NCBI GenBank assembly: GCA_947462335.1
Contig: OX381717.1
Coordinates: 48,465,523 to 48,529,522, forward strand
Source: Harmothoe impar
Lineage: Eukaryota; Annelida; Polychaeta; Phyllodocida; Polynoidae
Direction: 5' to 3'
Length of the DNA stretch: 64,000 nt
The number at the start of each line of letters is the position of its first letter. Position 1 is the first letter of the stretch. The translations under genes and the position numbers were made by a program. Below are positions 24,501 to 37,423 of this stretch, one piece after another. The notes under the pieces were generated by a model. The model saw nothing but the letters and a program-made list of their open reading frames with translations, was not told the DNA's origin and ran no database searches.

Positions 24501-27500
24501 AATAGAAATGCTGACTCATAAGAATTTTGGAAACTAAGGAATGATATACAACAAAATGAAATAAAGCATGACCTTAGATTACTATATGAAATGCTATGGT
24601 ATGATCCCATCGGCAAGCATCACATAACCTGATGCAGCATGGTACAAATGTGCGCAATTGCCTCATTAGAAGCTTAATACTGTTCAAAATTCTATCCCAC
24701 AATTATTATTTCAGATGTATGGTGACAGCCTGGAGAACCTGGAGCTGATCACCCTAGACCTGATTAAGGACTTGAATGAGGAGCTCAGATCAGCTGTAGA
24801 GACTAAGGAAGGTGTCAACTTGAGGCCAATCATACACCGATGTATCACAGGGATTATCACATCTATAGTAAGTCATAGATGTTAACTTGTTACTTAATAT
24901 TACTTACTTATGTCTTTCTCTAAATCTTGTTGTTATATGTATCTCGTACTCCCATTGTACTACCCCAACAATAAGAGAAGCTATTCTATAGGAAATTAGA
25001 TTGGTTGAGATTTCAGAGTGGCTAACCAAACTTGCATATGGAATCTCTACAGATTAATGACTGCCATAAGGAACTTCCTTTTGTAAAGCATACGTTTCCT
25101 TAAGCAAAATTGCCCATTCCACTGTTTTACCACAAAAACTAGACTAATTTGAGGTCACTGGACACTAGGTACATGGTATGACCAACATATAGCAGGGACA
25201 GCAGCCATGAAAAAAATTCAATTTTGTCTCCCTGTCACAACCCTGAAACCTATTAAAGGATAAGAAATCATTAGAAACAGAATTCTACACTATCGTGGAG
25301 CAAAATTTGTGGTATTTTAGCAATATTCATTGAGAAAAATGCTATAATACATATAGATATATCAAGAAATGATATAACATTTCTTAAAACCACCAAGACC
25401 AGAATTATAACCCATTCTGACAAAAAAGAACCTTCAGGTTCTTATTTAGTACTGTTTTCAGCCACCGCAGGGCACCAGAAAGGCAGAATAGCACAAAATA
25501 GACCAGAAATGCCTTTGAGTTTGAGTTTTATAAGTGTATTTATTTGATAAGATCATCTTCGAAAATACACTTACATAGTCAAATTACATTGTTAAGGGCC
25601 TGTGGTGCATTTCCACTGGTTGACCTTTCCAATGTTCCATTAATATAATATGGAAGAAGTGGAAGAAAACACACAAAAATAACTTATATAATCAGATGAG
25701 ACAAATTAACTATGTGAACAGAAAAGTTAGGTTTACACTGGTAGAAACAAAAAGTCGACTGTGATTCAGTCAATATTATATGAATTTGCACTATATGTAA
25801 TACAGATGGGTTTATACAGTGTGATGCTTTGCAAGTATGTTATTTGGGTAATTGTGTATGCAGAATACAAAGGTTTATCTTTGGTGTTCCATCTTTGTTG
25901 ATAGAATACCCTATGTGGAATGTAAAATTAACGTTTTTTAGGCAAACATGCCACTTTCTGGTTACCATGGCAGCCATTTTCATATTATGAATATGATAGA
26001 TATTGGTTCTAGTATCTTGAAACGTCATCAATAATGCAAACCTTATAATAGGCATTTCAAATACCTCTCAGAACCAAATTTCTACTAAAAGCTATTCATT
26101 TATTAGGACACTCATCAATAAAATCTATTTATACATAACACTTTTGCTAAGCATATTGCTGGAACCTGGTTGGAGATGATCCTGATAGGGAATACAATAG
26201 GAAGGCAAAACGGCCCTTATTAACTCTTTCCTGCCGGTTATATGATAATTTAAACTCCCCAGAATACGGCACATATATTGAGGCCCTAGACCCATCAGTA
26301 TGAACATATAGGGTTATATTGAGGTTGATTTGAGAATAGGTATTTGTGATACATGTATTCCAATGATTGATTTGCAATCTGTACATAATTTCCTTTCATA
26401 TGGTACCATAAAAGCAGGTTATGTCTGATCAAAATATGTATTTTGGGTGCTCAGGAAAATACAAAAAATGTCCTCCTCATAGTGCATTAATGCACCAACC
26501 GTTTTTTACCAGGTAGTGCATAAATGCACTAGTTATATGTTGCAATGTGATATTTCATATTTAATCATTCACCAAGAGTACATAATTCTGCAAATTTTCC
26601 TTGCCCAAATGCCCTCCTTATAACGAGATTGTTATTATTGCTAACTGTATTGTTAGTTTCTTCATAATCCTTTTTGATTTGGATTTATTCTAGGATAGAA
26701 ATAGAGAACACAATATCCAATACTATCGACAAGTCGACCTCTTTCATTCCTGTAACTACCGTAAGACTTGGTTTAAGCCATGCAAAAGGGAGTTTGAGAG
26801 GAAAAAGAACTTATAGATAACTAAAGTGTTTGAAATTAGTTTTCACTTTATTCCTATGTATCAAAACATCTATAAGCTAAATGGAACTTTGGGTTTGAAA
26901 ATCTGGCTAATAGCAAATAAAAACGCCAAAGACATTCAACTTATAATGAATGTTTTATGGTAGCTCCGACAACCTTACTGATGTTTATTTCAGATGTATG
27001 GTCACAAGGTGAGCCGAGACAAGGTTACTAGTCTACTGGATGCCCAGAAACTGGGGCAACAGGCTCTTCAACAAACTGGAGTAGGCATAGTACTTGACAT
27101 AGCACCAATACTTAGATATGTCTTCCGGAAAACCTATGGAGAATTGATTATGATTCGTGACATGAACCAGCACTGGGTCAAAGGTGAAATTAGCAAGAGA
27201 AAGGTATGCATACTCTCAAACTATGGTTGTGTTGTAAAACATTAGTTGTATCAAGTTCTTATAAAATTAATGGTGATGTGCAGGATAGTATGGTTAACGC
27301 TTATAGCTACACTATAATATAGACACTGTTTTAACTGGTTTTCTCACATGGTTTCACATATGAAATGACGTTGGCTGTGTTACAAGTTGGTAGTTCAATA
27401 CTAGGTAGAGAACACTATTTCAGTGTAACCTTTATCAACACTTCTCTCAATAGAAGCCAATAATGAAACTGATGCAATACATATCTTTTAGGAAATCTAT

Positions 27501-29267
27501 GAACCTGGCAATCCCTCATGTTTTGCTGATGCCTTGTTTGAAACCAAAAGGAAGCGCCAAGAGAAAGGGGAAATTTTACAACTCACTGATGATGCCATCT
27601 ATGGCCTCAATTTAGACATCATGTTTGCTGGTGGGTTTGAGTTTTATTCAGTTCCTACCATTCCATTTTTCACCAGTGACTTTGGATCCTTTGCGTTCAA
27701 TTGCTTACATTGGTCTTTAAGCTTTGTATACTGAATTCAGAAAAAAATAGTTTCATTTTCTACCTTTAGGAACAGTTACCACATCAACTTCTCTCCAGTG
27801 TCTGATTGCTGTGTTAGTGAACAAACCAGAGATTCAGCAGAAAATGGCTGATGTCATTGCAAAGGAGATTGGCACAGAAGAACCCCGTCTCAGACACAGG
27901 GAGAGACTGGTCTATATTGAGGCAGCCATCTTGGAACTGTTACGTTACTCATCCATCGTCCCGCTGAACCTCCCACACTACACCATGACAGACGTAGTTG
28001 TCAATGGGTATGACATACCAAAGGATACAAGGGTGAGTTGGAATATCAAAGGTTATTTTACTGAGCAACGCTATATTACATCATATTAAATGCAGTACTG
28101 AGGAAAGATATAAATATGTGTATAATTGCTACTTCCCTTGGTCAATTCTTGATCCATTATATTACCATTACCTTTCTACCTCAACTAGTAGGTGACAAAC
28201 ATGCTAATAAATGTAATTTTTTTCTCTCACTTTTGCCGCAATCAAATACATGCACACTGCAGCAGGTATATTTCAGTGCACGTGAAGTGAAATACAATAA
28301 ATGCATATTATCTAACTAAGTCTCCTGAGTCAGATACTAGGACATAATTAAGTGAGTCACCTTTTGTGTTCATTATGTACAATTTCCATACAGATAATGT
28401 GTAATCTCTGGAAACTGCACCATAGCTCTGAATACTGGGATGAACCCTGGGAGTTTAAACCAGAGAGGTTTCTTGACAAGGATGGTGCCCTCGTGGCAAC
28501 AGATCACATCAATCGGAAGAGGTAGCTATTACCAAAGGTTTTTAATGGAAATTATTTAATTATTGATCAATATCATACTATAGTATATTGTGCAAAAGCA
28601 TGAGAATAATTTGTAAACAGACACAATGCTTCTCATCAATAGTTAGTTAATACAATATGATAGAGATATGTTTTCAGCTATTCCTAAGTATTAGCATTAC
28701 AGTATTGATATCACAGACAAAGAATTTGATACAAAAATATTTGAAACTGATTGTTATTCATCTGTGAGTGAGTGAATAATGGATGTTTAATGCCATTTTG
28801 ACAACTAATGTCATAGTTATGGTGAGAAACTTAAATTAGAGAACAAGTGGTTCAATGGAATTTTTTTTTCTTGGTATATACAGTTGAGGCAGAACAAATG
28901 CTATCGGTGTGAGAATGAGATGGAAGATAAGATCATATTAGTGCCTTATAAAATCATGAATATAATGCAGAGTACAATTGTTCATCTATTATTAGTCGCA
29001 CCGAAATTGCAGAAAAATAACAAGCCTGATTTATCAATTCACAGGTTGCTACCGTTCGGTGCCAGTAGACGAGTCTGTGTGGGTGAAGCACTTGCCAAGA
29101 ACAGGCTCTTCTTGATGGTGACGTCACTGATTCAGAACTTCCAGTTCCTACCTGTGTCAGAAGACAAGAGGCCCAGTCATGACCCTCGTACCTACGTGAA
29201 TGGCTTTACAGTTATTCCACAGGAGTATTCAGTCAAGCTTCTCCCGAGGCTGAGCAATGGTCAATAA
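21558..29267 (+). CDS. Cytochrome P450, clan 2 (CYP1/CYP17-like), tandem copy C, complete
   Basis: 503 residues in coding exons 21558-21755, 24281-24478, 24715-24867, 26994-27203, 27492-27630, 27770-28032, 28394-28521 and 29045-29267. Exon lengths are identical to copy B and every junction is GT-AG in phase. The N-terminal anchor MLTVTLIVVILGALILW is followed by RKKYRLPPGP. The I-helix reads AGTVTT, the K-helix ELLR, then KPERF and haem loop FGASRRVCVG. As in A and B, the acidic I-helix residue is missing (here Val). Intron 1 is 2.5 kb because of a satellite array. Its upstream region was replaced by a truncated retrotransposon: an acceptor-like ttatccag ends five bases before the ATG, and the gag-pol frame overlaps the first codons in another frame. 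The coding sequence is intact; whether it still has a working promoter is open. Confidence 0.93.
22786..23945. repeat. ~58-bp satellite array with a ~468-bp higher-order repeat
   Basis: About 20 tandem units of roughly 58 bp, each with aaaaaagttcaaaatcgc and a gtgaaatttgcct core followed by a variable acctgatttggcgag or ccctatttggcgag tail. Distinct variants (ccccgatttgccgag near 23182 and 23651; agagttcaaatttgc near 23376 and 23846) recur about 468 bp apart, so eight-unit blocks were copied. The array lies in intron 1 of P450 copy C. Confidence 0.9.
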
Positions 29268-31552
29268 GATGTTTGACCAAAAGAGATTACAGATATTGCA
29301 GGCATATTACCCTTGAGCTTATACTATAAGAAAAGGGCCTAGTTCAATTTCTGTGAAAGATGTGCATAAAAAGGCAAATGTGTTTAGAAGGCACGTCCAA
29401 CCTGTAATGTTTCCTATTAGAAATTATTTGCATAAAAAGGCAAATGTGTTTCCTATTAGAAATGATTGAACTCATACTAGAAATGTTTCCGAGCTACCTG
29501 TTTCGTCTCCACGTCCTGCCATTGCACTCTTGCATCATGACCGTTGCATCATGTGTTTTTTTAAATAGAAATTTGGAAAAAATCATGGGTATGCGCATTA
29601 CACAAGGTCAAGGTCATTTTTCAAGGACCTACTTTCCAAAAATGCCTCTTTTTCCAACAATGTCTTTAGAACATTAACTCCTGTGTCAAACAAATGACAC
29701 ATAGATCTTCAAAATGACATGGAGATGATAGCCCAAGGCATCAGCTTCGCAACGATATACTAATCGCAGTAAAGACTTAGTGTTAAGAAATGACATACTT
29801 GTTGTCACTTTAATGAACTCTGTTAACATTGCAAACTGCTCACAATGAACGGGTCAATTCTTTATTCAGCTCACCACAATCATATTGTTATGCACAATGA
29901 GGGATTCTTATTCAGTTTTTACCAGAGAATCAGAATCTGCTTGGGGCCATTCTGGCATTTGCATACCTAGTCCTCTAATTAGTGTATCTAATTAGATCAG
30001 GTAAATTACCCTATTTAGCATGGCAATGATGGCACAAACACCCATATGTATATTCAAAAAGGGTCAGTTCTTAAAGAAATAGCTCTTGTGAATAGAACTA
30101 CACCAGAATTCAAATTTTCAGTTTTACTTAATTAGCATAATTTATGCAAAACAATGATTAATTAGTTAATTACCCTTGTATTCTTATAAATTGGGAAAAC
30201 ATAGGAACAAATAAAACTAGATCAATGAGACTCAGTAGACTGACATCAACATGAAAAAGGATTTGAAACTTGGGGCCAGTCAATTTCAAATTCCTATCAA
30301 ATATGGCCGCCATATTCCTAAATGGCTTCTAACGAAAACTTGAAAGAGCTCTTTGTTTCTAATTAACTTAGGAAAACAAATAACAATTTGAAGAGTGCAA
30401 TTAAGAGGTCAGGGAATTCAATCAAACCATTTTGTAAACCCTATGTGGCAGCCATCTTGGATTTTGAGATACTTTTCCATACAAAACCTTAAAAAATTAA
30501 GATTCCTGCCATGTATACTATGTTATCTATATGTCTTACTGCTTCATACTGATGCTTATACTACTCAGCAATGTGTTTGAGGTCAGTATTACATAAAAGA
30601 GGGTATACGCCTACTGGTATAGATATGATTTATTTATGCTGTTGGTCTAGAACTGTCATGAAAGGGCCTCAGCCTCTCTGGCTGGCAACCTAGCATAGAG
30701 TCCAACCCTCCCCTCCTCTGAGACTGAGAAAATGAAAATATGCTGCCCTCCACAACAGCAAGCCCACACTGAAAAATTATTGACTAGAAAATACCAAGTG
30801 CTGCTAATTAATGCAACCAAGGTTGAATCATACTCTTCCTATCCAGTTATGGACAAGCATGACATATAATCATCAGTTTTGAGCCATGCAGATGAGACAA
30901 GTCACACTCATCTGATCTAGGGACATATTGGCCTTGAAGCCTATAGTTCCTACAAGCATGAAGCATGTGCCCCTATTTAAGGTAATTTGAAAGTGACAGG
31001 TATGGGGTCTATGGTTTATTGCTACTTGGAGAACCCTATTTTGCATATTCAAACAGGAACCTTCATATATTCCAAAACCTTTAGAAAATCTGTTCATTAT
31101 TACCTATAATTTGCTTAAAATACCTGCAACTTAGTAACCCATTTTTGTTTCATTGTACTACTGAACATAGGTCCTAGTTTGGATAAAGTGTCTACATATT
31201 GTATAGTAAGGGCCATCTAGTGTCATGTTCCAGAACTATCACATAAGTTTGACCTGTCCACACTCCACCTCAGCCCACACCAGGTAGCCAGCTTTGAAAC
31301 TGATCTGCGCCCACATCAGGCAGCCCTCTTTGGGCTGCACCAAAACCCAATGACCGGAATCTATGGGCTCAAAATGGGCTTTAATAGGTTTTCCTAATTT
31401 GGGCAACCTGTTTGGGCTGTGCCTGAATCCAAGCCACTAGCCCAGGTACTGAGATCTGCCCCAGCAAAAAACAATTTGGCCCTATGTGGGCTTGCTACAA
31501 GGGATATTCCAATGGCCTACTGCCTCCAACAGCAGCATTTCTAGAGATCCAA

Positions 31553-31555
<3 letters not shown>
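29268..31555. other. Intergenic DNA downstream of P450 copy C
   Basis: AT-rich. Near 29365-29470 the words cataaaaaggcaaatgtgttt and cctattagaaat are directly repeated. No exon supported. Confidence 0.45.

Positions 31556-31637
<82 letters not shown>
31556..31637. repeat. (TA)n microsatellite
   Basis: About 41 uninterrupted TA repeats. It produces artificial Tyr-Ile open frames. Confidence 0.97.
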
Positions 31638-31639
<2 letters not shown>

Positions 31640-34600
31640 GTGAACAAAGAGATCATTCTCTCCCAGTAGTCAGTTGTACCATGTTACACAGCCCTCTATA
31701 ATCATTGTTTTAGTTATTGTAAGGCATCACAATAATAGGCAACATTGAAACAATGCTAGTGTTTATCATGTGCAATGATGTCCATTGCTCTACCTATTGC
31801 CCTGATCAAGGAATATTTATTCATGTTTCTATACCAGAGGGAGATGATTTGCGAGCAAGAATTGTCAAAGATTACTCGACTTATAAATTAAAGGCAGGCT
31901 CCGAGCCTATATTGAGACCTTTAATCATTTTGAACATCCTTCTGATCACCAATAGTAAAAATATATAAATAACTATCTCATAATCTGCTCTGAATCTATG
32001 TGTGGGCTAGTGCTAAGTACAAAAACACATACCTGAGTACCTTCCCTTTTCTTTAACCAAAATACCCCACTTGTATGTACCATATCATAACTTAAAAGCA
32101 ATCAATTATTCACATCGGAAGTCTCCAAATGGTGAAGATAGCTTTTGTGTTATTCAATCTATAAAAAGTAGGTCAAGGTCAAATGGCCAAAAAAATCATG
32201 TAATGTAAGACATTTGTCACTACTATGTGTCATAAGGTGGCAATCACCAAGCATATTTGAGTATAACTAATTTTCAAAGGTTTCATATTTCTTCACATAT
32301 ACCAATAATTTCCTATGTTTATGTCGAAATAAGTGTTACCAATACACTAGTACATTGAATGAGAAGATCATCTTTGAGGCAAAGCACCTAAAAGCATTCA
32401 CTCACTTTTGACTTATAAGAAAAAGTGTATATAAGAAATGGTTGAACTATTCCCTGAAATCATAAAGTATCATGGATCAAGTGACCTTGATCTTGACCTT
32501 GGGACCTCAATAGCACTCAAACATTTTGAAGTACATACTGTTGGGTGTAATCTTTTGATTTTTATGCATAAACATTGATAAAGTTGTTATATTTGCATCA
32601 ATTATGAGAAATTTAACCAATTTTATGGACCAGGACCCCAAAAAGGGGTCATATGCCCGTCAAAGCCACCCCTCACTTTGGCACCCCTTATGATATCAAC
32701 ATATATGTTATTTATGACCACTGGGCAAAATTTGGGCCCTTGGTCATCGATGTCTTGAAATTTACCATAACAGCCCTGACTATAGTCGCGGCTTCTACGC
32801 GAGGTTTTACGGTATGTTATATTAGGAAAATCAAGGGGAGGTTGAGACATGTACATATGGACTTCAAAAATGTGACTGACATTAATGAAATAGCAAGTCA
32901 AGTGAAGAAGATTCTTGTCAAAAATGATGAATTTATTATTTGGACTGTTGTGCATAGTACAGAGATCTAGTCTGTTTCTATTGTAGGTATTCACATAGTA
33001 TCTTCAAAGACACGCCAGTATTTGTACAGATGACTTATCATAATAAAGGTAAAGAATGGGTAAAAACACATTCATTCACACAATTCATTGGACTGCATGT
33101 GTAACAGGGTGCACCATTAGAAATAAGGCGGAAATAAATGCTATCACTGTAGAGTTTACTTCGCCGTTTTAACATTTTATTATATATATATATTATAATA
33201 GATCAAACCTATCTCCTCTCCTATTTCTAGGAATACAGCCAGTTTAAATCAATATCTTCTAACAATGTTACATTTTGATAACACATTATCCTCATATATA
33301 TGTATGTTGTAAACCTTCATCACTTTGGTACATTGCTAACAGTCCCAACTTACTCATGCCCAATTTAACATTAATATAATACAGAGATATCATAGTAGCA
33401 GTGTATAGAAATCACATCTTCATTCTTGTGATGCATGCCTTGAAAATTTCCTATCAATGCCAACACATATCATGTCTTTGGCCAATTAAACCAAGCTGTA
33501 AATCATAAGTACATTGTGTTCATCAGGATAAAAGAATAATTCATAATACTGGCCATAAATATGGTCCGGCAACAACATTTCGCGAACTGAAAAACCCAAT
33601 CACTATTACATCTCACTAACTCCATTGTGAGAACTGTATTGTCAGGTATTTCGCACCTCGAAACATAACATAATCAACTAGGTCAACAAAGTTCCTCAGG
33701 CAAATGCAATAGTGTATACAACCCCTGCCTTATCAATTCTCAGTTCTAAATTCTGCAACTAACCATTATGAATATCTAAACTGCACTAAAGGGTTAAATG
33801 GAAGTGCATGGAAGGGTGACTCTCTGGAGTGTATATCACACAGGTGGCATACTTCAAATTGTTAAATATAACCCAAACAAAATATAGAGAAATATTTAAT
33901 CCTGAATCTAACATAACACAGTATATTTGATACTTAGTGACATTTCATTTTCCATACCTCAGAGACATCCCAGCCTTAGAACAAGACACACTATTTTTGC
34001 ATTTTAGTTTTGAACTGATTTCTATGATAAAGGCTGACCTTTACAAAATCAAGAAATAAAAGCAAATACATAGGCATGGATAAATTGACTTCCCAGTATC
34101 CTTTTGCAATACCATATTCGACGTAATAAGCGCCCTGGGCGCTTATAAAATTATTTTTATGGTAGTTTTAGTACTTAATAGTTTAATTGTCTCCAAAATC
34201 GTGAAATTTGAGCCTTTGTTCTAGTCTAAAAATGTCCCAAAAAGGGGGGGGGGCGCTTATTAGGGGGAGGGCGCTTATTACGTCGAATACGGTATATGCT
34301 ATTGCATAAAGATTGACAATATGACTGTGCCTTTCTACTGTTTTGGAGGAAAATGATATGCAAAAGCCCTGGTCTAATGATAATTAATGGAAATGTTTCC
34401 TTTCACCCCTTGATAATAGCTTCTCAGTTAAATGAATAATACAGAAAAACTATTTCCTCAGTTGGACTTCGCTGTGCTAATGAGGATATTGTATGCATAA
34501 ATGATTCAATTAAATACAGCGTTAAATCCACCACTGCCAATGAGCATGATAGTTATATAACTGATATAAAATATTACTAAATATAGGCCTACTAACAAGA

Positions 34601-37423
34601 AACAGTAGAAAAGTCAGCATAACAATAAAAGAACAATAAATAATTAACATCTGCCACTAACTTCTTATTGCCAGATATGTTTTCTACAAACAATGCTTAC
34701 TCCCTTGCATACACAGTAGTTTAATTCATTCAAACAATGCGATAAAATGAAAGCAGGGTTTAGGGCTGTACAAAATTGAGAAATATTAGTTTAGAAACAA
34801 TTTACCATCTTGTCTTTCTCCCCAGCATTGACTATTAGCCCCACTATGTGCATTATTATTCATATTCTCTGTATCCGGAACATACTCTGTGCTTCATATT
34901 CAGTCACTTTTATGATTCCGTCAACTAGCTTTGTTGAATGTAACTTGGATCCTGCTATGTAGAAGCAGATATTCTTTTTTTTAAACAGTGAAAAAATCCT
35001 ATTTTGCAATTAGAACTTTGTCAGATGTTGGATTTCTGCAAATTTCGATGATTAAAGATTGCTGCACAATATACTTGAGTTTTGTGCCAATCAAGTCTCT
35101 CACTTCTACTACCATGCGTAGATAACAGTTTTCGAAGATACAGATTCGCTAATCACAGGTTGCTTTTAACGGTCTTTTTAGGCCCGTGGCTTGATAGTAT
35201 CGCAGAACTCAGTATAAACAATTATCAAATACAGCACATGAACATCCAATGACACTAGTGTATTCTGACCTACTAGAGGACTTCTTGTAATAAGAAGAAA
35301 ACAAATCTATTGATTTTCTTTTTTTCAATATGAACATCAAAAAGATGACTCTTAAGGTAAATGAGAACAACCAATTTAATATGTGTCCTTTTGAGCAGTC
35401 TTAATGTTAACATATTAACTGATAACATTTAGTCTATAGCTTTAACTGTTAAGTTTATTCTAATATTTCTGACACACCCTGTACTGGTTTAATGTGAAGA
35501 GTTATCAACAAGTGATTATAGTTTAAATTGAAACTAGTGCACTTAAAACCTTTTCTAGCATATCCATTTACACATATTCCTTGCATTTTCCAAGGTAAAT
35601 AATACCACAATGAGATGTAAATGTTTAACTTCAATCTACAGATATAGGCATACATTGTTTGTCTACACTTGCACATTACATTTATAACAAGTTCCTATTA
35701 AATCATTCACAATAACATATTAACTCAATGGCAAGCATAACAGATAAAACAGGCTATAGGAGAAATTAGGCTAATCATAGTGATTTATGCAACAATTAAA
35801 CAACTAAAACGATGAACTCGGACAAAAGTCTATCGGTGCACCACCTATCCGAATACTGAGGTTGACATGATGAATATAAATAACATTCATTCTTCATACA
35901 TTTTTATTGATCCATTCAACAATAGTCAATTTCACACCCAGATCTAAAACACCATGTCTGCTAAAGATGGTGCTTATGCTAAAAGACATCCTGAAGCTCA
36001 ATTCGATTAGGATAGTTAAGGTTCATCAGCATGCTTTTTCTGTAATGCAGAAAAATTCCTCAGAGCAATAATACCTTATAGGGTTTTGATATAGAAGCAG
36101 TGATGACAGTACCTTCTGAGTACATCATTTTTTTATTAAAGTATCTGCTATAACGATACTTTTACCAAAGACAATTTAGCAATATGCGTCCAAAAGAGTC
36201 TAGGAATGACCAGAAACCTTGCCCAAAGCATTCCTCTCAAAAACAAATAGTCCTGAAGAAATATACTTTGTATGCAGTACATGGGAAATTGATAGCAGAT
36301 GATTTCTTATAAGTGCCCATAACAAAAGAATGTTGACAGTAGAGGGCAAATGAAAAAGCATACAGTTTAATGCAATCATGGTATGCATAAAGCACACTTT
36401 TCTCCACCCAGAACTACAAAGATAAAGTCATATATATACTTTGTCTTGTATAAGATAAATACTCATTTTTGCCACCATTGTTAACTAGAAATCTTAAATT
36501 TAAATTTGGGATCAGGATAGTATAGCAAGCAGCATATATGAAATGATTGGCCTCAGTTATTCATTTACACACTTTTTCACAGCATTAACAGAGAAATAAA
36601 TTAACATCAGGCACGCTTGGAGTGAAACGCCTTTCGGCATTACAACATATCACAGACAAACCTTGACTCTTCAAGTCCCATGTATCTAACAACAAGTTGA
36701 ATTTTCTCATTCTTTCATTCTCCCTAACGTTCCCCCTCTTGCCGACGACGCTTATATATACCTCAATAAAATTATCCCTGGAAGAATCTCCACATACAAA
36801 AATAGCTCATCTCCATAGATATCACTAAGGCTGGAAGCATACAGACTGTTGCTGTTGTTGTTGTATTTCTTGCTGGATACCAGCTGTTTGCTGAACAACT
36901 GTCAAAACCAATCATGATGCATTTCCCAGGTCAATTGCAAACTATGGAAGTAACATTTATTACTCGTACCTATTCCTTCCTTATGTATATCCATGAGTGC
37001 ATATCAGGTGTGAACTCCAGACTCCAGTACCCTGGTATAAAAATACCCTTGCGCGACGGAAGTCCGAGCGTCTCAAAAAGTGGGTGCCCTTTTGCATGAG
37101 GCACACGCAGTCCTAGCAAGTCCCTTCACCGTTATCAGCATTCGGTGGTCAGAGATATATAAGTGGTTATGGTGCTTTGCCATTTTTATATTGCTATGGC
37201 TCAAGTCTAAATCCTGGGTGACCAATGTCATACAAATCTTAACAAAAAGAGAACAGCTTTTTGTGCACAGCATTGTCTTTCAATGTATTAAGTAGCAATC
37301 TGAGTAGTCTCTTTGGTCTATGACTCCATGGCCGTAGAATTACAACTACCCCGTCCGGGATGTCTAACATGGCCATCACAGATATGTGTTGATACGCTAC
37401 CCTAGTTGTATTTTTTTGCATCA
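31638..37423. other. Gene-poor AT-rich DNA; right end probably holds the 3' UTR of the USP gene
   Basis: No exon with splice signals and protein logic seen on either strand, apart from the MITE at 34110-34294. The protease gene ends at 37424 on the minus strand, so its 3' UTR must lie just to the left. I could not fix a polyadenylation site. Confidence 0.4.
34110..34294. mobile_element. 185-bp MITE with TACCGTATTCGACG ends, copy 1
   Basis: The left end, TACCATATTCGACGTAATAA, is mirrored by ttattacgtcgaatacggta. The inner arms repeat gcgctta. A second copy of 184 bp is at 43506-43689. Confidence 0.8.

Noticed and set aside
31484..31701. Open frames rich in Tyr-Ile
   Set aside because: They only translate the (TA)n microsatellite.
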